Shown here: one piece after another, positions 14,830 to 21,282 of the stretch | How the letters are laid out: each line of letters opens with the position of its first letter | Position numbering within the stretch: position 1 is the stretch's first letter | Source of the DNA: SURF-21 sp964510515 | Lineage (GTDB): Bacteria > Actinomycetota > Geothermincolia > Geothermincolales > RBG-13-55-18 | DNA: 22,843 bases | NCBI GenBank assembly: GCA_964510515.1 | Contig: CAZEAU010000034.1 | Span: 1 to 22,843 of the forward strand | Reading direction: 5' to 3' | Translations under genes and position numbers: made by a program | Notes under the pieces: generated by a model | Seen by the model: the letters and a program-made list of their open reading frames with translations, nothing else | Told to the model about the DNA's origin: nothing | The model's database searches: none

Positions 14830-15894
14830 ATGGCCAGGGTAACCATCGTGGGAGCGGGCCTTGCCGGGCTGGCGGCGGCCGTAAACTGCGCCGCGGCGGG
14901 CCACGAAGTGAAAGTCCTGGAGAAGTTCGAGCGCATCGGGGGCAACCCTTACGCCCGCCCCGCGGTGGACGTCACCCCCCTGAACCCGGAGAGGCTGGGC
15001 CGCTTCATCGGCGTGGACCTCGAGCCCCCCTACGTCGTCCCCACCGGGGACTTCCCCGTTTATGTCTACGGCAAGCGATTCGACCTCGCCGGCCGGCAGC
15101 TCTACCTGCACTCCCTGGAGAGGGGGTCGCGCTCCACCTCCATCGACACCCTGCTCTACGAGACCGCGCTGGCCAGGGGGGTGGACTTCGAGTTCGGGGT
15201 ATCCCTCGATTCACAGGGCGACTTCGCCCTGCTCCCCCCCGACACCATCGTGGCCACCGGCCTCGAGGTCGAGGCCTTCCTCGCCCTCAAGAGGCCCTGC
15301 GTCGAGGTCTTCGGCTTCATCGGCAAAGCGCGCTACGAGGGTCCCCCCAAGATCAGGGGATTCTTCGACCGCTTCACCCGCTATTACAGCTACTGCGCCA
15401 ACGTGAACGGCGTGGCCTTCGCCCTGGCCTTCGATGCCAGGCCCGTTCCCGACGCCATGCGCGACAGCTGGGATAGGCAGCTGCGCGAGTGGGAGGGCGT
15501 GGAGTTCGATGAATGGCTCTACCACGAGGGGGTGGTGGCGACGAAGAGGATGAGCGACCCCTGCCTCTTCGCCGGCAACAAGATCCTGGCCGGAACCCTG
15601 GGGGGCATGCAGGACCCCTTCTTCCTTTTCGGGGTGCAGAGCTCCCTGGTCTCGGGGAAGATCGCGGCCATGGCCATAGACGACAAGGAGAGGGCCTGGC
15701 GGCTCTTCCGCGCCTATACCTCCCTGCGCAAATATTCCTGGCTGTACAAGAAGTTTTTCGATGCCCAGCCGCATGCCATGCGCAGTCAGGGTCTGAGGCT
15801 GGGCTTCGGCCTTTACCTCAAACAACAGCGCCTGCTGCAGCCAGCTATCGACGTGGCGCTGAAAGCCTCCCTTCCCGGCTTCGGCCGGTACTGA
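14830..15894 (+). CDS. FAD/NAD(P)-binding oxidoreductase, paralogue 2 of 4
   Basis: The 354-residue protein has the motif IVGAGLAGLAAA (G8, G10, G13), E31, and IGG at 36-38. It shares ERGSRSTSIDTLLYE, LPPDTIVATGLEVEAFLAL, YSYCANVNGVAFALAF and the C-terminal block LFAGNKILAGTLGGMQDPFFLFGVQSSLVSGKIAAMAI with the other three paralogues. It ends in an aromatic-basic tail (GFGRY), as paralogues 1 and 4 do (RF). FAD binding is well supported by the fold motifs; a distinct NAD(P) domain is not evident, so the electron partner may be a protein. It starts at ATG 14830 behind a G-rich stretch and is the first gene of a three-gene run: 17 bases separate it from paralogue 3. Confidence 0.82.
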   Translation: MARVTIVGAGLAGLAAAVNCAAAGHEVKVLEKFERIGGNPYARPAVDVTPLNPERLGRFIGVDLEPPYVVPTGDFPVYVYGKRFDLAGRQLYLHSLERGSRSTSIDTLLYETALARGVDFEFGVSLDSQGDFALLPPDTIVATGLEVEAFLALKRPCVEVFGFIGKARYEGPPKIRGFFDRFTRYYSYCANVNGVAFALAFDARPVPDAMRDSWDRQLREWEGVEFDEWLYHEGVVATKRMSDPCLFAGNKILAGTLGGMQDPFFLFGVQSSLVSGKIAAMAIDDKERAWRLFRAYTSLRKYSWLYKKFFDAQPHAMRSQGLRLGFGLYLKQQRLLQPAIDVALKASLPGFGRY

Positions 15895-15911
15895 GACGAG
15901 AAGGAGCGCAA

Positions 15912-17039
15912 ATGGCTGAGAAGAAAGTCAACATCCTGGGGGCGGGGCTGTCGGGCCTGTGCGCGGCCATCACCGCCCGCAAGCTGGGCTACGAGGTGCA
16001 CTGCGTGGACAAGTACAACCGCGTGGGAGGGATGCCCGAGGGACACCCCTTCGTGGACGCCACCCCCATGGACTGCGCCCTCATGTCGCGTTTTCTCGGC
16101 GTGCCTATCGGGGAGCCCCAGGTGGGGCGGGCAGACAGGTTCACCATCTATGCCTTCGGGAAGAAGTGCGAGCTCGACCCGGGCCATTTCATTCTGCACA
16201 ACGTGGAGCGCGGCAACCGCCGCACGGCCATCGACCGCTACCTGCACGATATCGCCCTGGACATGGGGGTGACCTTCGAGTGGGGCAACCCCGTCGTGAC
16301 CCAGAAGGACATGGCGCAGTACCCCCCCGACACCATCGTGGCCACCGGGCCCTACATCGAGGCCTTCGAGGCCCTCAACATCCCCTATCAGGTCGCCGGG
16401 GGGTTCGTGATGAGCGATATCTACCGGCCCTGGGGCGGGGAGAAGTCCATGGACAGGAACTGCGCCGTCTACTTCGACCGCTACACCAAGGACTACTGCT
16501 ACCTGCCCACCGCCAACGGCATCTGCGCCGGGCTTTTCTTCGCCCGCCGCCCCATCAGCGAGGAGCAGCGCGCCACCTGGGAGCGGCAGGTGAAGGAGAC
16601 GGAGGGCGTGGAGTTCAAGACCTGGTGGCCGGAACAGGGCTATTTCGCCTCCCGCTACCCCGGCCAGCCCCGCCTTTTCACCGGCAACAAGATACTCGCC
16701 GGGACCATCGCCGGGGCCCAGGACCCGGGCACCTATTTCGGCTGCCACAGCGCCATGGTCTCGGGCAAGATCGCGGCCATCGCCCTGGAGGACAAGGCGA
16801 CCGCCTACGAGATGTTCAAGGTCTGCAACAAGAGCTTCAACCGCATGTGGGTGCAGCGCCGCATCGCCATCAACTATCAGCCGGACGCCATGCGCAGCGT
16901 CGCCTTTCGCTTCGGCGTGGGGCGGGTGGAGAGGTCGCCTCTGCTGAGCAAGGCCTTCCTGGGCGGGCTGACGAGGATGATACCCGGCATCACGCTTCTG
17001 AGGCAAATGGATAGGTTTTCCAGATATATAGACATCTAG
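15912..17039 (+). CDS. FAD/NAD(P)-binding oxidoreductase, paralogue 3 of 4
   Basis: The 375-residue protein has ILGAGLSGLCAA (G10, G12, G15) and, unlike its paralogues, an Asp (D33) rather than Glu at the end of the second strand. It carries YPPDTIVATGPYIEAFEAL, a Tyr-rich region (RYTKDYCYLPTANGICAGL) and the C-terminal block LFTGNKILAGTIAGAQDPGTYFGCHSAMVSGKIAAIAL. The frame is open upstream to 15513, but AAGGAG at 15901-15906, 5 bases before ATG 15912, fixes the start. It is longer at the C-terminus than its siblings and lacks their terminal RF/RY-stop, ending RYIDI. It is 9 bases from paralogue 4. The divergence within one operon suggests distinct substrates or a heteromeric complex. Confidence 0.82.
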   Translation: MAEKKVNILGAGLSGLCAAITARKLGYEVHCVDKYNRVGGMPEGHPFVDATPMDCALMSRFLGVPIGEPQVGRADRFTIYAFGKKCELDPGHFILHNVERGNRRTAIDRYLHDIALDMGVTFEWGNPVVTQKDMAQYPPDTIVATGPYIEAFEALNIPYQVAGGFVMSDIYRPWGGEKSMDRNCAVYFDRYTKDYCYLPTANGICAGLFFARRPISEEQRATWERQVKETEGVEFKTWWPEQGYFASRYPGQPRLFTGNKILAGTIAGAQDPGTYFGCHSAMVSGKIAAIALEDKATAYEMFKVCNKSFNRMWVQRRIAINYQPDAMRSVAFRFGVGRVERSPLLSKAFLGGLTRMIPGITLLRQMDRFSRYIDI

Positions 17040-17048
17040 GAGGGCGCA

Positions 17049-18146
17049 ATGGGCAAGTATAAGGGACCCGTTCACGTGGTGGGGGCCGGGCTGGCCGGGC
17101 TCGTCGCCGCCATAAACCTGGCGCGCGAGGGCCGCGAGGTCATCGTGCTGGAGAAGGGCAAGCGCGTGGGGGGGATGGCCCTCTACAACCCCTCTCCCCA
17201 CGGCACGCCCATGGACGCCGAGGCCATGTCCCGCTACACCGGAATCGACCTCAAGCCGGGGATGGTGCAGATGACCGACGGCATCCTCAAGGTCTACGGC
17301 AAGAGCTACCGTCTCAAGTTCCCGCCCAACTGCCAGGCCTGGATGATCGAGCGCGGCCCCCGCGCCTCCTCCATGGACCAGTACCTCTACCGCATCGCCA
17401 TCGAGGAAGGGGTCAAGTTCGAGTTCGACCAGCATGTCTGCACCGACAAACAGGTGCGGGAGCTGCCGCGGGGGAGCATCATGGCCACCGGCCTGCACGC
17501 CGACGGCTTCGAGGCCGCGGGCGTGCCCTACAAGAGCCTCTACGGTTATTTCTCCAAGTGCCGCGTGCCCTGGATGGAGTCCCGCGTCTCCTTCTGCTTC
17601 GACAATTACACTCCCGACTACGCCTTCACCTGCTCGGTCAACGGCATCGCCTTCGCCCTCATCTTCAACCGCGAGAGGCCGGTGGCCAAGTGGGAGGTGG
17701 AGAAGTTCGCCGAACAGGCCACCCTGGAGGACGGATATCCCTTCAAGAGGTTTTACCCCCTGGGGGGAGGGGCCAAGGGCCAGGCCTCCGGCGCCCCCAT
17801 CGCCTCTTTCACCAACCCCCGCCTCTTCCACGGCGACCTCATCCTCTCCGGCACCCTGGCGGGGATGATGGACCCCGTGCTCTTTTTCGGCATGCACGGC
17901 GCCTTCCTCTCGGGCAAGATAGCGGCGCGGGCGCACAGCGATCCCTCCGGGGCCTACGACGAGTTCCGGCGCCTCAACCGCACCTACTACCCGCTGCTGG
18001 CGGCGAAACGCATCATCAACCGCAGCCCGCAGGAGGTTTTGGTAAAATATCCCTTGCGGGCGGGCATGCCCGTGGCACAGTTGCTCAACCGTTTCCTGCT
18101 GCGCCGCATCTTCATGCTCAACGTCACCGGCTACGGCCGCTTCTGA
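17049..18146 (+). CDS. FAD/NAD(P)-binding oxidoreductase, paralogue 4 of 4
   Basis: The 365-residue protein has VVGAGLAGLVAA (G12, G14, G17), E35 and VGG. It shares RGPRASSMDQYLYRIA, SIMATGLHADGFEAA, DYAFTCSVNGIAFALIF and the C-terminal block LFHGDLILSGTLAGMMDPVLFFGMHGAFLSGKIAA with the other paralogues. It is closest by eye to paralogue 1. AGGAGGG overlapping the previous stop precedes ATG 17049. The last 34 codons and the stop are duplicated at 18290-18395 within the repeat array that starts directly after this gene. The stop at 18144-18146 is intact, so the duplication has not damaged the gene. Confidence 0.83.
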   Translation: MGKYKGPVHVVGAGLAGLVAAINLAREGREVIVLEKGKRVGGMALYNPSPHGTPMDAEAMSRYTGIDLKPGMVQMTDGILKVYGKSYRLKFPPNCQAWMIERGPRASSMDQYLYRIAIEEGVKFEFDQHVCTDKQVRELPRGSIMATGLHADGFEAAGVPYKSLYGYFSKCRVPWMESRVSFCFDNYTPDYAFTCSVNGIAFALIFNRERPVAKWEVEKFAEQATLEDGYPFKRFYPLGGGAKGQASGAPIASFTNPRLFHGDLILSGTLAGMMDPVLFFGMHGAFLSGKIAARAHSDPSGAYDEFRRLNRTYYPLLAAKRIINRSPQEVLVKYPLRAGMPVAQLLNRFLLRRIFMLNVTGYGRF

Positions 18147-18915
18147 CCGGGCGGCACCTCCGGGGTCAATGGCACTTCTGGGGTCAACCCCGCCCCGTGC
18201 CATTACCAACGTTAAACCCTGCACCTCCGGGGTCAATGGCACTTCTGGGGTCAACCCTCAAAAGGGACATAGCGTCATGTGGCACTTCCTAAAATATCCC
18301 TTGCGGGCGGGCATGCCCGTGGCACAGCTGCTCAACCGTTTCCTGCTGCGCCGCATCTTCATGCTCAACGTCACCGGCTACGGCCGCTTCTGACCAGGTG
18401 GCACTTCCGGGGTCAACCCCGCCCCGTGCCATTACCAACGTTAAACCCTGCACTTCCTGGCACTTCCGGGGTCAACCCTCAAAAGTGGTACTTCCGGGGT
18501 CAACCCCGCCCCGTGCCACCATGGATGTCCCCTCCGGCGCCAGGTCTCAAATGCGCCATGGGTGCGGTGCTCAATGTCCCTTCTGAAGATTGACCCCAAG
18601 TGCGCCGCTACGGGCGTGACGTTTGGGGCGTGGCACTTCCGGGGTCAACCCCGCCTCGTGCCATTACCAACGTTAAACCCTGCACCTCCGGGGTCAATGG
18701 CACTTCCGGGGTCAACCCCGCCTCGTGCCACCATGGATGTCCCCTCCGGCGCCAGGTCTCAAATGCGCCATGGGTGCGGTGCTCAATGTCCCTTCTGAAG
18801 ATTGACCCCAAGTGCGCCGCTACGGGCGTGACGTTTGGGGCGTGCGAGTGCGCTCTCAAGATCCAAGAAGAGATATCAGTTATGGCACTTCGGAGGGTTG
18901 ACCCCGGATATGCCA
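18147..18915. repeat. Dense array of about ten palindromic repeat units with nested duplications
   Basis: Clear units with core GGGGTCAACCC lie at 18170-18202, 18237-18270, 18399-18431, 18458-18484, 18486-18518, 18631-18663 and 18698-18730. Degenerate ones lie at 18575-18606 and 18787-18818, and one in the opposite orientation at 18883-18915. Most run TGGCACTTC(C/T)-core-GCC-(C/T)CGTGCCA. A 24-base linker beginning CATTACCAACGTT recurs at 18201, 18430 and 18662. A 121-base block at 18512-18632 recurs without mismatch at 18724-18844. The array fills the gap between paralogue 4 and the response regulator. Reading frames over it are low-complexity and not genes. Confidence 0.92.
18290..18395 (+). 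pseudogene. Duplicated 3' end of paralogue 4 (106 bp, one mismatch)
   Basis: Bases 18290-18395 copy 18043-18148, covering the last 34 codons and the stop of the preceding flavoprotein gene, with a single T/C difference. The offset is 247 bases. The copy joins the repeat half-site TGGCACTTCC on its left and a full repeat unit on its right. It has no start codon or ribosome binding site of its own. The near-identity shows that the event is recent or that gene conversion occurs. Confidence 0.9.
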
Positions 18916-19024
18916 CGGCGAGGAGGCGCATCGCGCGGGAATAATAATCCTCAGGACGGAATATGCCGCCCGGATGGCGCCGCGCCGGAGAGGCCGGCGG
19001 CGGCTTGCGAGGGAGTGGACGCGC

Positions 19025-19387
19025 ATGATCGAGGTATTCGTGCTCGACGACCAGGAGGTCGTGAGACAGAGCCTGGAGAAGCTCCTGGGAGAGGAGCCCG
19101 ACATCAACCTCAGCGGGCTGGCGGGCAGCGACCGGGAGCTGATGGAGATGCTGGAGACAAGGACCCCCGACATCATCGTCCTCGACATCAACATGCCCGA
19201 CCGCAGCGGGCTGGACGTGCTCAAAGACCTCAAGGCCGCCTACCCGCATATCCCCGTCCTCCTCATGAGCGTGTACGAGGAAGAGCAGTACTCGGCCCGC
19301 TCCCTCGCGGCCGGCGCCTCCGGCTACGTGAGCAAGATGAACGTGCCCGCGGAACTGGCAAAGAGGATACGCCAGCTCGCGGGCTGA
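19025..19387 (+). CDS. Stand-alone response-regulator receiver domain
   Basis: The 120-residue protein is a complete receiver domain. It has the acidic pair D8/D9, the phospho-acceptor D54 in VLDINMP, S82 after the fourth strand (VLLMS), and K104 in GYVSKM. Sequence style (DDQEVVRQSLEKLL, ASGYVSK) is that of NarL/FixJ-family regulators, but the C-terminal DNA-binding HTH domain is absent. The stop falls directly after the receiver, and a tandem repeat starts 20 bases on. It may act as a CheY/Spo0F-like phosphorelay protein or may be a truncated regulator. ATG 19025 with GAGGGAG at 19009-19015 is preferred over an upstream start, since the domain begins at that Met. No histidine kinase gene is nearby. 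Confidence 0.85.
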   Translation: MIEVFVLDDQEVVRQSLEKLLGEEPDINLSGLAGSDRELMEMLETRTPDIIVLDINMPDRSGLDVLKDLKAAYPHIPVLLMSVYEEEQYSARSLAAGASGYVSKMNVPAELAKRIRQLAG

Positions 19388-19406
19388 AGAGGTCGCGCTG
19401 AGGAAG

Positions 19407-19588
19407 CCGGGGCGCATACGTTCCGATTCTCCCGCCCCGCATACCCGAAGCGTGAGATCAATCTGTCCTGCAGTCCGGTCCGGGGCGCACACGTTCCGAT
19501 ACCTCCGCCCCGCATACCCGAAGCGCGAGATCAATCTGTCCTGCAGTCCGGTCCGGGCCGCACACGTTCCGATACCCCTGTTCCGCAC
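19407..19588. repeat. 73-bp tandem repeat, about 2.5 copies
   Basis: Units start at 19407, 19480 and 19553, exactly 73 apart. They begin CCGGGGCGCA(T/C)ACGTTCCGAT and contain GAGATCAATCTGTCCTGCAG. The third copy breaks off near 19588. The copies differ at only a few positions. The repeat lies directly after the receiver-domain gene. It is unrelated to the GGGGTCAACCCC family. Confidence 0.88.
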
Positions 19589-19647
19589 CGTGTGCCGCCG
19601 GGGCATGCACGCGCTGGCGCAGCCTTGCCGCACCGTGTGCCGCCGGG
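19584..19647. repeat. Short direct repeat CGCACCGTGTGCCGCCGGG, two copies 45 bases apart
   Basis: The 19-base sequence occurs at 19584-19602 and 19629-19647, adjoining the 73-bp tandem repeat. It includes GCACCGTGTGC, a short near-palindrome. The remaining sequence to 19780 is gene-free. Confidence 0.65.
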
Positions 19648-19783
19648 CGCACAGGGGCCCTCCCGCAAAGGGCAAGGCTCGCTCAGACACACCCGGCCCA
19701 TATCCCACAAAGGCAGCATTCGGTACGAGCCGAACCCGTCCCGCTCCCGCGGCCGGCACTGGGGATACAGTGGCGGGAACAGG

Positions 19784-19789
19784 TATAAT
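19784..19789 (+). promoter_or_regulatory. Perfect -10 box (TATAAT) before the BcrC-like gene
   Basis: TATAAT stands 48 bases before ATG 19838, a suitable distance. No good -35 is found 16-18 bases upstream (GGGGAT at 19761-19766), so activation by another protein would be needed if it is a promoter. Confidence 0.4.
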
Positions 19790-19837
19790 CGAGGCAATGG
19801 CGGCCAGTGGCGGCAGCCCTTGGAGGAAAGGAGCGTC

Positions 19838-20971
19838 ATGGAGGCCCAGGCCATAATCGACGATTGTCTGCAGCTCTGGAGGGATCCTTACCCCCACCTC
19901 GCCGCTCTCCGCCAGGAGGGCGAGAAGCCCATGGCGGTTTTCTGTTCCTATACACCGGAGGAGATCCTGCACGCGGCGGGCCTCACGCCGGTGCGGCTCA
20001 TGGGCTCGGTGCGCACCATCACGCACGCCGACGCCCACCTGCAGGCCTACTGCTGCTCCCTCGCCCGCACCGACCTGGACATGGCCCTCGCCGACGAGCT
20101 GGATTTCCTGGAGGGGGCGGTGTTCGTGCAGACCTGCGACACCATGATGCGCCTCTCGGACATATGGCGACGCAATACCCGCTTCCCCTTCCATGGTGAC
20201 CTCGTGCTGCCCATTCGCATGGGCGAGGATGTATCGCTGCCTTTCCTGGAGGAGGAGGTGCGCCGTTTTCGCCGCAGTGTGGAGGAGTTCACGGGCGGGG
20301 AGATACCGGGCGACGCCCTCGCGGAGAGCATACTCATCTACAACCGCAACCGCCGTCTCGTCGGCCGCCTCTACCAGCTGCGTACCACCAGCCCCGGCGT
20401 CATCGACGGCCTGTCGGCCACTGCTGTCGTCACCGCCGGATTCTGGATGCGGCGCGAGAAGCACAACCAGATGCTGCACGAGCTGCTGGAGGGGCTGGAC
20501 ACCGGCAAAGCGCAGGCGGATGGGAAGACGCCCCTCTTCTTGAGCGGCAGCACCTGCACCACCCCGGACATCATCGAGCTCATCGCCGAACTGGGGGCGG
20601 ATGTGGTGGACGACGACCTGTGCAGCGGCCGCCGTTACTTTGACAACTTCGTGGACGAGGCGGATTCTCCGGAGGAGGCGCTGGCCCGCCGCATGTGGGG
20701 GAGGATAAACTGCCCCGCCAAGCGCCAGTGCGTCGAGGACCGCATCGAGAACCTGCTGCGCCAGGTGCAGGACAGCGGCGCGAAAGGGGTGGTCTTCTTC
20801 TTGCAGTCCTTCTGCGAGCCGCATCTCTTCGACCTCCCCTACGTGAGGAGGCGACTGCAGGAAGAGCTGGATGTGCCGTCGCTGGTGCTGGAGACCGAGC
20901 TGCAGTCCTTCTCGCGCGGGCAGCTGCGCACCCGCTTGCAGGCCTTCATCGAGACCATCGCCGGGGTATAG
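19838..20971 (+). CDS. 2-hydroxyacyl-CoA dehydratase / benzoyl-CoA reductase-type subunit (BcrC/HgdB-like)
   Basis: The 377-residue protein shows the family's cysteine pattern: C72/C73 in YCCSLARTDLD, C100 in VQTCDTMMR and C326 in QSFCEPHLFDLP, which bind an unusual [4Fe-4S] cluster. The N-terminal FCSYTPEEILHAAGLTPVRL and the C-terminal GQLRTRLQAFIE are also typical. Members either dehydrate (R)-2-hydroxyacyl-CoA or reduce benzoyl-CoA by single-electron chemistry, with electrons forced in by an ATP-dependent activator. Its length is close to BcrC/BadD (about 380). The frame extends upstream to 19592 over repeats, but AAGGAG at 19828-19833 fixes ATG 19838. The partner subunit lies 311 bases downstream, an unusual separation for a heterodimer, and a MITE-like insertion lies between. 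Confidence 0.88.
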   Translation: MEAQAIIDDCLQLWRDPYPHLAALRQEGEKPMAVFCSYTPEEILHAAGLTPVRLMGSVRTITHADAHLQAYCCSLARTDLDMALADELDFLEGAVFVQTCDTMMRLSDIWRRNTRFPFHGDLVLPIRMGEDVSLPFLEEEVRRFRRSVEEFTGGEIPGDALAESILIYNRNRRLVGRLYQLRTTSPGVIDGLSATAVVTAGFWMRREKHNQMLHELLEGLDTGKAQADGKTPLFLSGSTCTTPDIIELIAELGADVVDDDLCSGRRYFDNFVDEADSPEEALARRMWGRINCPAKRQCVEDRIENLLRQVQDSGAKGVVFFLQSFCEPHLFDLPYVRRRLQEELDVPSLVLETELQSFSRGQLRTRLQAFIETIAGV

Positions 20972-20984
20972 AGGGTTTAGAGGG

Positions 20985-21104
20985 GGTCAGGTCTTGTTTT
21001 TTGCTTGCTCCGCTGAATCTGCGGTTATTCTACAAATGCCCGCTTACATACAGGCACTTTGCCCTCGCGTCTTGGGCCAGGCCCGCTAAAATCAAGACCT
21101 GGCA
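20985..21104. mobile_element. MITE-like element with inverted ends (CAGGTCTTG / CAAGACCTG)
   Basis: CAGGTCTTG at 20988-20996 and its reverse complement CAAGACCTG at 21093-21101 bound about 114 bases. The match continues imperfectly inward (T-rich after the left arm, A-rich before the right arm) and outward (GGGGGT on the left). No reading frame of note lies inside, so it looks like a non-autonomous miniature element or REP-type sequence. It occupies most of the first half of the gap between the two dehydratase/reductase genes. The remaining gap to 21282 holds no feature I can support beyond the ribosome binding site at 21271. Confidence 0.55.
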
Positions 21105-21282
21105 CCGCGGGGGATAGGCCCGGAGGCGCGCATGCCGGAGGATCGCGCCGGGGCGGGCGTAAACAAGGAATGCGCTCAAGGCGGGCAATGCAGGGAGCGG
21201 AGGTACAGGCGCGCATAGCAGAGAGCTTCGGGCGGGCAGGGTGAGACAGGGCCAGGCGTCGCAAGAGGAAGGGAGAGTCCAA

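Noticed and set aside
15813..18254. Long minus-strand open frame (813 codons) opposite FAD paralogues 3 and 4
   Set aside because: Low-complexity composition, runs into repeat sequence, and opposes well-supported flavoprotein genes with good ribosome binding sites.
18147..18915. CRISPR array
   Set aside because: Units are irregularly spaced, occur in both orientations, vary in their ends, and the sequences between them are themselves repeated; no cas genes are present.
18169..18944. Plus-strand open frames across the palindromic array
   Set aside because: They translate the repeat units (WHFRGQP- and GSTPPRAIT-like peptides) and the duplicated gene tail; no start signals, and they are better explained as repeats.
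19452..19856. Open frames over the 73-bp tandem repeat
   Set aside because: They consist of translated repeats with no family resemblance or ribosome binding site.
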